Source of the DNA: an uncultured Lacinutrix sp.
Lineage (GTDB): Bacteria > Bacteroidota > Bacteroidia > Flavobacteriales > Flavobacteriaceae
Assembly: GCF_947500605.1 (NCBI RefSeq)
Contig: NZ_CANMSJ010000002.1
Location: 124,001-188,000 of the forward strand
Direction of reading: 5' to 3'
DNA: 64,000 nucleotides
Numbering within the stretch: position 1 is the stretch's first letter; each line of letters starts with the position of its first letter. This document shows positions 25,890 to 34,466 of this stretch, one piece after another. Both the position numbers and the translations under genes were made by a program. The notes under the pieces are model-generated. The model searched no databases. It worked only from the letters and a program-made list of their open reading frames with translations, and was not told the DNA's origin.

Positions 25890-26345
25890 TTATTTTTTAA
25901 TCGTACTCTCGTAAATTTCAATCCATTCTTCTACACTCATTTTGCCTAGAAGCTCTTCAATTAAATCGTAAGGAATATCGTCAATTTTTTTAAACCTAAC
26001 ACAACTTTTACCCATATCTAGTTTGTACTTGCAATGTTTAGGATACTCTGCTACAAACCAATTATAAAGTTCCTTTTTAGCATATATTCCTGAATGGTAT
26101 AATGCTATAAAATTTTTCTGTGATGCTAGATTAATAAAAGGCAAAGGCGGAAATGGTTTACAATGGTAGCCGTTAGGGTAAATAGATTTTGACACATAAT
26201 AAGCTAGCATTCCATAACTTATTCCAGCTTCTAAACCTTTTGGCATGTGCTTTATTATAAGATTATTTAATTTAGTAACTGCTGCTTTCCTGTCTTCTGG
26301 AAGTTGCGCAATATAATCTTCGGGAGTGGTTGCTTGAGAAGTCAT
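25890..26345 (-). CDS. DUF1801 (YdhG-like) domain protein
   Basis: A 151-residue cytoplasmic protein. The domain signature includes a helical start PEDYIAQLPEDRKAAVTKLN, ISYGMLAYYVSKS, and a late CVRFKKIDDIPYDLIEELL. Related proteins (YdhG-like, frataxin-like fold) have been linked to iron handling, but no activity can be assigned from sequence. It lies 28 bp downstream of the 2-hydroxyacid dehydrogenase gene on the same strand and may be co-transcribed with it. Confidence 0.85.
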   Translation of the reverse strand: MTSQATTPEDYIAQLPEDRKAAVTKLNNLIIKHMPKGLEAGISYGMLAYYVSKSIYPNGYHCKPFPPLPFINLASQKNFIALYHSGIYAKKELYNWFVAEYPKHCKYKLDMGKSCVRFKKIDDIPYDLIEELLGKMSVEEWIEIYESTIKK

Positions 26346-26373
26346 TTTAAGTATTAATATTTAAAGCTTAAAG

Positions 26374-27312
26374 TTAATAAAATTTTGCTTTAATCTTATC
26401 TACTATAGTTTGCGCTAATTTCTCTTTACTTTCAATAGTCCAACCTGCTACGTGTGGTGATAACAATACGTTTTCTGATTGAATTAAATATTGAAATGCC
26501 TCTGGCATATTACCGTCGCTAAACAGGTTTTCGAAGGAGGCTTTTTCGTATTCTAAAACATCTAAACCTGCTCCTAAAATCTTTCCAGTTTTTAATGCTG
26601 AAACCAAAGCTGATGTATCAACACTTTTCCCTCTTGCTGTATTTATTAACCAAAAGTCTTTTTTAAACGTATTGATAAATGCTTGATTAACCATACCAAC
26701 AGTTAAATCTGTTTCTGGTGTGTGCAAGCTTAAAACATCTGCTTTTTCCTGAAGTTCTTCTAAAGAGACTTGCTTTGCGTTATTGTCTCCTACATTCGGT
26801 TTTAGGTCGTAACAAAGTACTTGGACATCGAACCCTCTAAGTTTCTTAGCAAATGCTTTTCCCATGTTTCCGTAGCCTATAAGCCCTACTGTTTTACCAT
26901 CTAGTTCAAGTCCTCGATTGTCTTCTCGTAACCATTGGCCTTCTCTTACTTCTCTATCGGCTTTATTTAGTTTATTAAATAAAGATAAAAGCATTGCTAA
27001 ACTATGTTCGCCAACAGCATTTCTGTTACCTTCTGGTGCTGCAATTAACGTGATGCCTTTTTCTTGAGCGTAATCGCAATCTATGTTTTCTAATCCTGCA
27101 CCTACTCGACCTATAAATTTTAAGTTTTTTGCTGAATCGATAAAATCGCGATTGATACTAAAACGACTTCTAATTATAAAACCATCGTATTCGTGAATTA
27201 TTTTTTGAATGTCTTCTTTTGAATCTGAATAATTTTCGTGATTAGTGAAACCTAAATCGTTTAATTGATTTATTAAAAGCGGATGATTTGTGTCTAGGTG
27301 AAGTATTTTCAT
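26374..27312 (-). CDS. D-isomer-specific 2-hydroxyacid dehydrogenase
   Basis: A 312-residue NAD-dependent dehydrogenase of the SerA/PdxB/GhrA superfamily. The Rossmann motif is GLIGYGNMGKAFAKKL at about residues 143-158. The catalytic Arg lies in INTARGKSVD, the Glu in the GAGLDVLEYE stretch and the His in LSPHVAGWT. There is no ACT domain, so it is shorter than classical SerA. 3-Phosphoglycerate, glyoxylate or other 2-oxoacids are possible substrates. It is separated from mgtE by a structured intergenic repeat. Confidence 0.9.
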   Translation of the reverse strand: MKILHLDTNHPLLINQLNDLGFTNHENYSDSKEDIQKIIHEYDGFIIRSRFSINRDFIDSAKNLKFIGRVGAGLENIDCDYAQEKGITLIAAPEGNRNAVGEHSLAMLLSLFNKLNKADREVREGQWLREDNRGLELDGKTVGLIGYGNMGKAFAKKLRGFDVQVLCYDLKPNVGDNNAKQVSLEELQEKADVLSLHTPETDLTVGMVNQAFINTFKKDFWLINTARGKSVDTSALVSALKTGKILGAGLDVLEYEKASFENLFSDGNMPEAFQYLIQSENVLLSPHVAGWTIESKEKLAQTIVDKIKAKFY

Positions 27313-27393
27313 ATTGAAGGTATTGCCTATTCGTTTTATTATTTTTCGACCGAACTGCTTTAAATTAAACAGCTTTTAAAGTTACGAAGATTT

Positions 27394-27521
27394 GCGTTAG
27401 TGGTAGAAACGGCATCCTTTTTTTTGTTGCATATATGCAAAAAAAAGATATAGTGGATAACACGACCTTTTGCGATACTGCAAGGTTCTATAGACCTTGT
27501 GGTATCGCAAAAGGTAACGCC
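27394..27521 (+). repeat. Structured intergenic repeat, copy A (long)
   Basis: Begins GCGTTAG and ends GGTAACGCC; the ends can pair. It shares blocks with copy B (34321-34399, opposite strand): GCGTTAG, GAAACGGCATC, a T-run/A-run hairpin, AGATATAGTG and CGACCTTT. Between the last blocks copy A carries an extra long hairpin (27465-27515; arms ACCTTTTGCGATAC and GTATCGCAAAAGGT, then CAAGGT/ACCTTG). It lies just past the mgtE stop codon. Confidence 0.7.
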
Positions 27522-27530
27522 CAAAAAATA

Positions 27531-28904
27531 TTAAAAGCCTAAAATAAATTTAGCGATTAAAAAGTAAGTTAATATACCAAAAACATCGTTACTGGTAGTA
27601 ATAAATGGTCCAGTAGCAACTGCTGGATCTATACCTCTTTTGTCTAAAAATATAGGTACAAATGTGCCAATTAACGCAGCCATAACAATTACAGCAACTA
27701 AAGCAATAGCAATGGTTATTGATATATTATATGGTGTACCGAAGGCAAAATGAGTGATTAACAAACCTATTATTGCAATGGCAACGCCGTTTACTAAGCC
27801 TAATAAAAACTCTTTAAAAAGACGTTTTAAAATATTACCGTCTAAGCTGTTATTTGCTAGTGCTTGCACAACAATTGCCGACGATTGTACGCCTACGTTT
27901 CCTGCGGTTGCTTGAATTAACGGCACGAAGCTTAGTAATACTATAAAACCTCCCATACTATCGTTAAAAGACTCTATAATACTTGCTGCACCTAAACCTC
28001 CAAACATACCTATTAATAACCAAGGTAGTCTTGCTATTGTTAGTTTTTTAATACTATCGTCTGCTTCTACATCTCGCGATATACCGGCTGCCATTTGGTA
28101 ATCTTTTTCGGCTTCTTCTTTTATTACATCTACAATATCGTCTATGGTAATACGGCCAACAAGTACTTTGTTTTCATCGACAACTGGAATGGCTTCCAAA
28201 TCGTATTTTTGCATTATTCTGGCTACTTCTTCTGCATCTTCATTTACATCTACGAAATCTACTTTAGGAATGTAAACCGTTGAAATATGTGCTCGTGGTG
28301 AAGCCATTAGTAAATCTTTTAGAGAGAGGCGACCTATTAGTTTTTCGTCTCCATCTACTACGTAAATAGAATGTACTCTTGTAACGTTTTCGGCTTGCGC
28401 TCGCATTTCTCTTACACACTCTGTAATGGTCCAATTTTCGTTAACTCTTACAAGTTCTTTTGCCATTAAACCACCTGCTGTATCTTCGTCGTAGGTAAGT
28501 AACTCTCGAATTTCGGCTTTGTGCTCTTCGTCTTCAATGTATGCAATAACTTCCTCTTGACGTTGTTCGGAAAGTTCGGCAATCATATCTGCCGCATCAT
28601 CTGTATCAAGCTCCTCAATTTCTTCGGCAATTTCCTTTGTAGATAGTGTTGCTAAGATTTTCTCACGATCGTCTTCATCCATTTCCATAAGGATCTCGGA
28701 TGTAATGTCACTATCTAAAAGTCTAATAATGTATGATGCCTGATCTGTACTTAGATCTTCAAGAATCTCTGCTATATCTGCGTAATGGTATTCGGTTAGT
28801 AAATCTAAAATACCGTTATCGTCTTTAGAATCTACTAATTGCTCTACGCTTTCAATAAGCTCATCGTTTATTGAGAATTTGATGTTTTCGTCTTGTTCTT
28901 CCAC
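27531..28904 (-). CDS. mgtE: Magnesium transporter MgtE
   Basis: Homodimeric Mg2+ channel of 457 residues in the inner membrane. Order: cytosolic MgtE N domain of helical repeats (about 1-125, for example HYADIAEILEDLSTDQASYII), a CBS pair (about 135-255) that senses Mg2+, a connecting helix, and five membrane helices from about 280 with the family motif GNVGVQSSA and the terminal FLDKRGIDPAVATGPFITTSNDVFG. All expected elements are present. It follows rsmA by 69 bp on the same strand. Confidence 0.96.
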   Translation of the reverse strand: MEEQDENIKFSINDELIESVEQLVDSKDDNGILDLLTEYHYADIAEILEDLSTDQASYIIRLLDSDITSEILMEMDEDDREKILATLSTKEIAEEIEELDTDDAADMIAELSEQRQEEVIAYIEDEEHKAEIRELLTYDEDTAGGLMAKELVRVNENWTITECVREMRAQAENVTRVHSIYVVDGDEKLIGRLSLKDLLMASPRAHISTVYIPKVDFVDVNEDAEEVARIMQKYDLEAIPVVDENKVLVGRITIDDIVDVIKEEAEKDYQMAAGISRDVEADDSIKKLTIARLPWLLIGMFGGLGAASIIESFNDSMGGFIVLLSFVPLIQATAGNVGVQSSAIVVQALANNSLDGNILKRLFKEFLLGLVNGVAIAIIGLLITHFAFGTPYNISITIAIALVAVIVMAALIGTFVPIFLDKRGIDPAVATGPFITTSNDVFGILTYFLIAKFILGF

Positions 28905-28973
28905 TAAAGATATGTTTTATATTTTCCAATTAAAACTTACAGGTTGTCGAAAGTTTTTGGTTAATATTTAGTG

Positions 28974-29783
28974 TTAATCGATTTCTTTTTCGTCGTTTTC
29001 TATTAAACTTGTTAAATCAATAAAAGCTTGAACATCTAGCTGTTCAGGACGTTTGTCAAATATAACGTTTGCTTTTAGACTATCGCTTAATTCTAATGTT
29101 TTTAAACTGTTACGCAAGGTCTTTCTTCTATGCATAAATGCTTGTTTTACTACTCTAAAAAGTAGTTTCTCATCGCAAGACAACGTAAAATTTTCTTTAC
29201 GTGTTAATTTTAACACTCCAGATTCTACTTTTGGTGGCGGATTAAATACCGTTGGAGGAACGGTAAATAAATACTCGGCATGGTAAAAAGCTTGTGTTAA
29301 CACAGATAGAATACCATAGGCTTTGCTACCTTCTTTAGAGCAAATACGTTGGGCAACTTCTTTTTGGAACATTCCAGAAAACTCTGGTATTTGATGCCTT
29401 AGTTCTAATGTTTTAAAAACAATTTGTGTTGATATATTATAAGGAAAATTACCACATATAGCAAAAGGTTCGTCTTCAAAGGTTTCGGACAAATCGTACT
29501 TTAAAAAATCTTTTTCTATAATTCTTGGCGCAAGAGTTAGATAGTTGTTTTTAAGATATTCTACACTTTCTGTATCTATTTCGATAGCGTAAAGCGTTAT
29601 TGGTTTTTTAAGTAAAAATTTAGTTAGAACTCCCATTCCTGGACCAATTTCTAATACTTTATCGTAACCTTTTAATGATAATGCATCACCAATTTGCTCT
29701 GCAATAGTTTCATCTTCTAAAAAATGCTGACCTAAAAACTTCTTAGCTTTTACTTGGTGTGGATTGTGAAATTTCTTTGCCAT
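28974..29783 (-). CDS. rsmA: 16S rRNA (adenine(1518)-N(6)/adenine(1519)-N(6))-dimethyltransferase
   Basis: SAM-dependent enzyme (KsgA) that dimethylates two adjacent adenines in helix 45 of 16S rRNA during small-subunit maturation. 269 residues from the ATG at 29783, which gives the typical N-terminus with [11 protein letters not shown]; a GTG six codons earlier is less likely. The SAM motif [12 protein letters not shown], the acidic AIEID, and the catalytic motif GNFPYNIST are all present, followed by the C-terminal helical domain with [12 protein letters not shown]. Lies in the conserved run TPR - GNAT - DUF4286 - rsmA - mgtE. Confidence 0.96.
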   Translation of the reverse strand: MAKKFHNPHQVKAKKFLGQHFLEDETIAEQIGDALSLKGYDKVLEIGPGMGVLTKFLLKKPITLYAIEIDTESVEYLKNNYLTLAPRIIEKDFLKYDLSETFEDEPFAICGNFPYNISTQIVFKTLELRHQIPEFSGMFQKEVAQRICSKEGSKAYGILSVLTQAFYHAEYLFTVPPTVFNPPPKVESGVLKLTRKENFTLSCDEKLLFRVVKQAFMHRRKTLRNSLKTLELSDSLKANVIFDKRPEQLDVQAFIDLTSLIENDEKEID

Positions 29784-29891
29784 ATTTTTTTGTTTTACCA
29801 CGAATACACGAATTTAATTAATGTGATTTCGCTTATTAAAGTGGTGTATAATTTAATTACAAGAATTTAAAGCTATGTTTAAATAAAATTA

Positions 29892-30215
29892 TTATTTAAC
29901 GTCTACAGTATACTCATCTACAACTTCTAGTTCTGTTCTAAAAGCAAGCATTTTATCTGCAAATAGTTTTGCTCCTTCTGCTCGTAATCGGTCTGCATCT
30001 TCTTTATAATATAAATCTAATGTTTCGCGAGAATGTGCTCTATACTGTATAGAATAGGTTTGTCCACCCATTTCTTCTTCGATTAAAACTTTAGTTAGCT
30101 TTGCCTCTTTAAACTTTCCGGTTGCTAATACTTGTGGAATATGTTCTTTAATCCATTTTAGCCATTGGTCGTGAGCGCTATCGTCTATGTTTACTGTAAC
30201 GTTATAAATTACCAT
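29892..30215 (-). CDS. DUF4286 family protein
   Basis: A 107-residue protein with the DUF4286 pattern: YNVTVNIDDSAHDQWLKWI at the start, TGKFKEAKLTKVL in the middle and ADRLRAEGAKLFADKMLAFRTELEVV at the end. The fold is expected to be ferredoxin-like, as in dimeric alpha-beta barrel proteins. The function is unknown. It sits 6 bp past the GNAT gene and 108 bp before rsmA, an order common in flavobacteria. Confidence 0.88.
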   Translation of the reverse strand: MVIYNVTVNIDDSAHDQWLKWIKEHIPQVLATGKFKEAKLTKVLIEEEMGGQTYSIQYRAHSRETLDLYYKEDADRLRAEGAKLFADKMLAFRTELEVVDEYTVDVK

Positions 30216-30221
30216 TTTATA

Positions 30222-30731
30222 TTATATTGTTTTTGCAAATAACAGAAGTTCTTGGTCATCATCAAAAGGTTTTACTTTTTTTTCGAAGTAAAAACCTAGT
30301 TTTTCTAACAGTTTTATAGAGTTCTTGTTTATTTCGAGTGTTATTGCTACTAATTTTTCTATTTTAAATTTCTCTTTTGCTAATTTAATAATGGCTTGAG
30401 AAGATTCGAACCCGAAACCAAAACCTTCATATTCTGGTAACATTGCGAAACCAAGATCTATATTATCTAATGTCTCTCTTTTTATTAAACCACAACTTCC
30501 AATAGGTTTTGGGCTGTCTTTTAAACGTAAAACATAAAAGCCAAAACCGTTATTTTTATAACTGTTTAAATGTCCGTTTTCAATCCTTTCTTCAGCTTGC
30601 TCTACAGTTGTTACATTTCTATCTCCTATGTATTTTAACCAATGCGGTGTATTAACTAATTCCATAAAGAAAGCAGCATCCTTAATTGTAAACTCCGAGA
30701 TAATTAGTCGGTTAGTTTTAGCAACTATCAT
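30222..30731 (-). CDS. GNAT-family N-acetyltransferase (RimJ/RimL-like)
   Basis: A 169-residue acetyl-CoA-dependent acyltransferase. RimJ/L-type features: TNRLIISEFTIKDAAFFMELV at the start, a GSCGLIKRE strand, the LPEYEGFGFGFESSQ motif that replaces the usual Q/RxxGxG/A CoA loop, and ITLEINKNSIKLLEKLGF. The CoA loop (GFGFGFE) is compatible with binding. The substrate could be a protein N-terminus, an amine or an antibiotic and cannot be determined. Overlaps nothing; 6 bp ahead of DUF4286. Confidence 0.87.
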   Translation of the reverse strand: MIVAKTNRLIISEFTIKDAAFFMELVNTPHWLKYIGDRNVTTVEQAEERIENGHLNSYKNNGFGFYVLRLKDSPKPIGSCGLIKRETLDNIDLGFAMLPEYEGFGFGFESSQAIIKLAKEKFKIEKLVAITLEINKNSIKLLEKLGFYFEKKVKPFDDDQELLLFAKTI

Positions 30732-30798
30732 AGTTTAATGTTATTAGTTGAAATTTTTGGAGTTAAATGATAATGTATTACTGCTATAATTGCAATAA

Positions 30799-32574
30799 TT
30801 AGTTAATAGCATCACCACGTAAAGCACGATACTTCTTTCTTGATTCTACAAAATAAATACTATCGGCATGTTCGAAAATAATGCTTTCGTAAAGTGCTTT
30901 TGCTTTTTCTGGTTGGTTTAATTTATTCGCATAAATTTCGGCTAAAGCATAAATAGCATCATCTACTAATATACCGTCTTTAAAATCTAAAATTATACGC
31001 TCGTAATTTTCTTTAGCATTATCAAACTGAGCTTTTTCTTCAAGTAACTGTGCTTGTTTTAAAAGTGTTTGTGCTACAATAACTTCGGTTTTATAATCTT
31101 TTAATATAGTGTTTAAAAGGGAAATGGATTCTTCTTTTTTATTCTGAAAAGCTAACAAATCTGCTTTAGCATACACTTTTAATGCCGTTTGTAAAGAGTC
31201 TTCCGTTTTATTATCTCCTATTAATAATTTTAAATCTAAAGCATCGTTTGCTGTAAGCTGAGATGTCGAGGCTTTTAATATTTTAAGCTGAGATTCTGCC
31301 CATTTAAAATCGCCTTTATAATAACTTGTTTTTGCAACTTTAAAACGCGCTTCTTGAGAAATAGTACTGTTTTTAAGGCTGCGCTGTATTTGGGTATAGT
31401 AAATTAATGCTTCGTTAAACTTTTCTTCTAAAACAAGAATATCTCCTAACTCCATTTTAATTGGTGCCGAACTGTAATTATCTATACCAGATTTTAAACT
31501 GTCTTTTAAAAACGAAATGGCTTCTGTAGTTTTATTAAGATAAAAGGCTAGGAAATGAGCGTAAGCAATTTGAATATTTAGAGTGCGTCCATCTTTCCCA
31601 TAAGTTTCCAATAGCTTTACATAACTCTCATTTATTGACTTATAATCGTCTTTAGTCGCTTGTTCTGTTTCTATTTTAAGAAGATTATACTGTCCATTAA
31701 TTTTAATATCTATATCCTGAGTATTATCCACAATAAATTGAAAGATCTCTTTTGCAAGCTCTGGTTGCTTTTGCGTGTATGCAATATTTGCTAATTCTTC
31801 TACACGGTCTAGAGATTCCATTTCTCTTTTATAAATAGCCTTTTCTTGGGTAAAAGCTTTTTTATAATCTTTTTGCTGAATAAACAACCAACTCAACATA
31901 TCGTTCCATTTTAAATCTGGATCGGTTTGTATTTTTTTAAGTATAATTTTTCTTAAAATAGTATTGTTTTCATTCTCTTTATTCTCACTTATAAAACTGC
32001 TAAATTCTCTTTTTATAAGGTTTATGTAAGCATCATTAATTTCAGAAAAATTAATATAACTATTAAACATTTTTTCAATATCACCTTGCTCTCCATAAAT
32101 ACGAGCTAATTGCATATTAAAATTTAATTCTGGTTTTGCAACCATCGCTTTTTTATAAGTTTCAATAGCTTGGTCTAAAAGCGAATATTCTTCAAACGTT
32201 CGACCAATCATTCCTGCATAGTTAGGTTTCAACTCTAATTCATGTAGTGCTTTTTGGTAATTAATGTTAGCATTAATACTATCGTTTTGCAGTTTGTAAT
32301 TATAGCCCAATTGTATAAGTGCTGGAGGATAATTTACAAGAGAAGTATATTTTAAAAGTAAGGCTTCTGCCTCTTTGTATTGTTCTAACTGTTGATGTGT
32401 TTTTACTAACGCAGTTAAATACCTTCTATTCTTTATATTTTTAGAATACAGCTTTTTGTAAGAAATTAAGGCTTTTTCGAACTTTCCATTTTTAAAATAT
32501 TCGCGCGCAACAATATCGTCTTGAGAAAACGCATTGAAACAAAATAAAAAACAAAAAATATAAAGTAAACGCAT
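30799..32574 (-). CDS. Secreted tetratricopeptide-repeat protein
   Basis: A 591-residue protein with a signal peptide (about 1-17, ending in NAFSQ), followed by TPR-type helical pairs nearly end to end (for example FEKALISYKKLY, LDQAIETYKKAM, FNEALIYYTQIQ, PEKAKALYESIIF). It is likely a periplasmic scaffold that holds protein complexes. The sequence does not tie it to a named complex. It heads the run of genes leading to rsmA. Confidence 0.85.
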   Translation of the reverse strand: MRLLYIFCFLFCFNAFSQDDIVAREYFKNGKFEKALISYKKLYSKNIKNRRYLTALVKTHQQLEQYKEAEALLLKYTSLVNYPPALIQLGYNYKLQNDSINANINYQKALHELELKPNYAGMIGRTFEEYSLLDQAIETYKKAMVAKPELNFNMQLARIYGEQGDIEKMFNSYINFSEINDAYINLIKREFSSFISENKENENNTILRKIILKKIQTDPDLKWNDMLSWLFIQQKDYKKAFTQEKAIYKREMESLDRVEELANIAYTQKQPELAKEIFQFIVDNTQDIDIKINGQYNLLKIETEQATKDDYKSINESYVKLLETYGKDGRTLNIQIAYAHFLAFYLNKTTEAISFLKDSLKSGIDNYSSAPIKMELGDILVLEEKFNEALIYYTQIQRSLKNSTISQEARFKVAKTSYYKGDFKWAESQLKILKASTSQLTANDALDLKLLIGDNKTEDSLQTALKVYAKADLLAFQNKKEESISLLNTILKDYKTEVIVAQTLLKQAQLLEEKAQFDNAKENYERIILDFKDGILVDDAIYALAEIYANKLNQPEKAKALYESIIFEHADSIYFVESRKKYRALRGDAIN

Positions 32575-32642
32575 AAAAAGTATTTGTGTAAATATAGCAA
32601 ATGTTATGCCTTAAGCGAATATAGTAAATTACAAAAAGGCAT

Positions 32643-32671
32643 AAAAAAATGCCTGAACTTAATCAGGCATT
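32643..32671 (-). terminator. Terminator downstream of the 41-aa gene
   Basis: On the minus strand a 9-bp perfect stem (AATGCCTGA / TCAGGCATT) with a 6-nt loop is followed by Ts. It lies 86 bp past the stop of the small ORF at 32757 and 360 bp past serS. Confidence 0.8.
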
Positions 32672-32756
32672 AGCCAATCTAAATAAATGTGCTATTAATC
32701 ATTATATTTAAAATGATTCAATTACTCGACTGGAGAATTTTCTATTTAAAAACTAA

Positions 32757-32882
32757 TTATTTGTTCGCCATTACTATGTTAGTTGTTTTCTCTGTTTTCA
32801 ATTTGTCGAAATCCGACGAAAAGACTTTCACAGCTAAAACAATTAACGCAGCAAGTAGGAATAAGCGTTTAATGTTTTTCAT
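32757..32882 (-). CDS. Possible 41-residue exported or membrane peptide
   Basis: A small ORF in the serS-TPR gap: ATG at 32882, TAA at 32757. The product starts MKNIKRLFLLAALIVLAVKV, a basic end followed by a hydrophobic stretch like a signal or membrane helix, then a polar tail rich in Lys and Thr. A -7-like box AATATTTG (minus strand, 32921-32928) lies upstream and a strong terminator downstream. The plus-strand ORF over the same bases (32689-32997) looks like its shadow. No family is recognised; it could be a chance ORF. Confidence 0.45.
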   Translation of the reverse strand: MKNIKRLFLLAALIVLAVKVFSSDFDKLKTEKTTNIVMANK

Positions 32883-33035
32883 TTCCAAGGTTGTTACTAT
32901 TTGGGGAATTAAATATGTAACAAATATTCTTAAAAAAGAAACAAACCAATGCTTTTTCGTTAAACAGCGTATTTTTTTAACACTTTATCGGTGGTAAAAT
33001 ACTTTTTAGAATGATTTTGTAAGAATAATCTTATG

Positions 33036-34307
33036 TTAATCAATAATAGAAAAACCAGTATATGGTATTAAAGCTTCAGGAATTTCAATTCCTTTTTCTG
33101 TTTGGTAGTTTTCTAAAATTCCAGCTAAAACTCTTGGTAAAGCTAAAGAGCTTCCGTTAAGTGTATGTGCTAATTCGTTTTTACCATCGCTATTTTTAAA
33201 ACGAAGCTTTAAACGGTTAGCTTGGTAAGTTTCAAAGTTAGAAACACTAGAAATTTCTAGCCAACGATCTTGCGCTGTAGAAAATAATTCAAAATCATAA
33301 GTCATTGCAGCAGGAAAACCAGTATCTCCTCCACATAATCTTAAAATTCTAAATGGTAATTTAAGCTCGCGTAAAATATCTTTTACATGCTCAATCATAC
33401 CATCAAAAGCCTTGTAAGAATTGTCTGGATGCTCAACTCTAATAATTTCAACTTTATCAAATTGATGTAGTCTATTTAAACCACGAACATGTGCACCATA
33501 ACTACCAGCTTCACGTCTAAAACAAGGCGTGTAACCTGTAATACCAATTGGTAACTCACTTTCATTTAATAAAACATCTCTAAAAACATTTGTTCCTGGC
33601 ACTTCGGCAGTAGGAATTAAATATAAATTATCTCTAGAATCATGATACATCTGTCCTTCTTTATCTGGTAACTGTCCAGTACCATAACAAGACGCTTCGT
33701 TTACTAAATGTGGTAATTGGTATTCTGTGTAACCGGCATCAGTATTTTTATCTAAAAAATAAGCAATAAGCGCACGTTGTAACCTTGCACCTTTTCCTTT
33801 ATATACTGGAAAACCAGCTCCGGCAATTTTATTACCTAATTCGAAATCTATAATGTCGTATTTTTTTGCTAATTCCCAATGTGGTTGTGCTCCATCGTAT
33901 AATTCAGGAATACTTCCTTCGCTATAAATCTCTTCATTATCCTCTTCAGATTTTCCTGCAGGGACAGATTCGTGAGGTACATTTGGTAATTGGTACAGTA
34001 AACTTTGTAATTTATCTGCCGCAGCACTTAAATCGTCAGACAATGTTTTAGAGTCTTCCTTTAATGCACTTACCTTTTCTTTTAACTGGTTAGCTTCAGC
34101 AGCTTTACCAGTTTTATACAAGTTCCCTATTTCCTTAGATAAAACGTTAGATTCAGCCAAAGTGTTATCTAGTTTTGTTTGTAAACTACGACGAGAATCG
34201 TCTAACGCAATCACTTCTTCAACTATATCTTTAGCATCAAAATTTCTTTTCGCTAAACCTGTAATAACAGTTTCTTTGTTGTCTCTTATAAATGGTACTT
34301 GTAACAT
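33036..34307 (-). CDS. serS: Seryl-tRNA synthetase
   Basis: Class II aminoacyl-tRNA synthetase charging tRNA-Ser (and tRNA-Sec where present). The 423 residues match the usual length. An N-terminal antiparallel coiled coil (about 30-100) is followed by the class II core: motif 2 (FRREAGSYGAHVRGLNRLHQF) around 255-280 and motif 3 (NGSSLALPRVLAGILEN) near 385-405. It is followed by a possible small gene and preceded by copy B of the intergenic repeat. Confidence 0.97.
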   Translation of the reverse strand: MLQVPFIRDNKETVITGLAKRNFDAKDIVEEVIALDDSRRSLQTKLDNTLAESNVLSKEIGNLYKTGKAAEANQLKEKVSALKEDSKTLSDDLSAAADKLQSLLYQLPNVPHESVPAGKSEEDNEEIYSEGSIPELYDGAQPHWELAKKYDIIDFELGNKIAGAGFPVYKGKGARLQRALIAYFLDKNTDAGYTEYQLPHLVNEASCYGTGQLPDKEGQMYHDSRDNLYLIPTAEVPGTNVFRDVLLNESELPIGITGYTPCFRREAGSYGAHVRGLNRLHQFDKVEIIRVEHPDNSYKAFDGMIEHVKDILRELKLPFRILRLCGGDTGFPAAMTYDFELFSTAQDRWLEISSVSNFETYQANRLKLRFKNSDGKNELAHTLNGSSLALPRVLAGILENYQTEKGIEIPEALIPYTGFSIID

Positions 34308-34320
34308 ATTTTTTGTTTTT

Positions 34321-34399
34321 GGCGTTACCTAAAGGTCGGGCTGTACACTATATCTTTTTTAAGAAAAATAAAAAAAGATGCCGTTTCCATCCCTAACGC
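34321..34399 (-). repeat. Structured intergenic repeat, copy B (short)
   Basis: On the minus strand it reads GCGTTAGGGATGGAAACGGC, then ATC with a T run, an A run with GAT, TATAGTG, GACCTTT and GGTAACGCC. It shares all blocks with copy A (27394-27521), but the last hairpin is nearly absent. It lies between the serS start and the HTTM gene's stop. Confidence 0.7.
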
Positions 34400-34466
34400 G
34401 AAATTATAACTCTTGTTTTAAAGTGGTAAAAATAGTAAGATTTTGTTAGCCAAAAAATAAGTATTG

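Noticed and set aside
29803-29822. ACGAATACACGAATT short direct repeat upstream of rsmA
   Set aside because: Too short and too low in complexity to call; similar strings are common in AT-rich intergenic DNA of this group.
32689-32997. 102-residue plus-strand ORF in the serS-TPR gap
   Set aside because: Composition is unlike a protein and it overlaps a better small ORF and terminator on the minus strand; it looks like a shadow.
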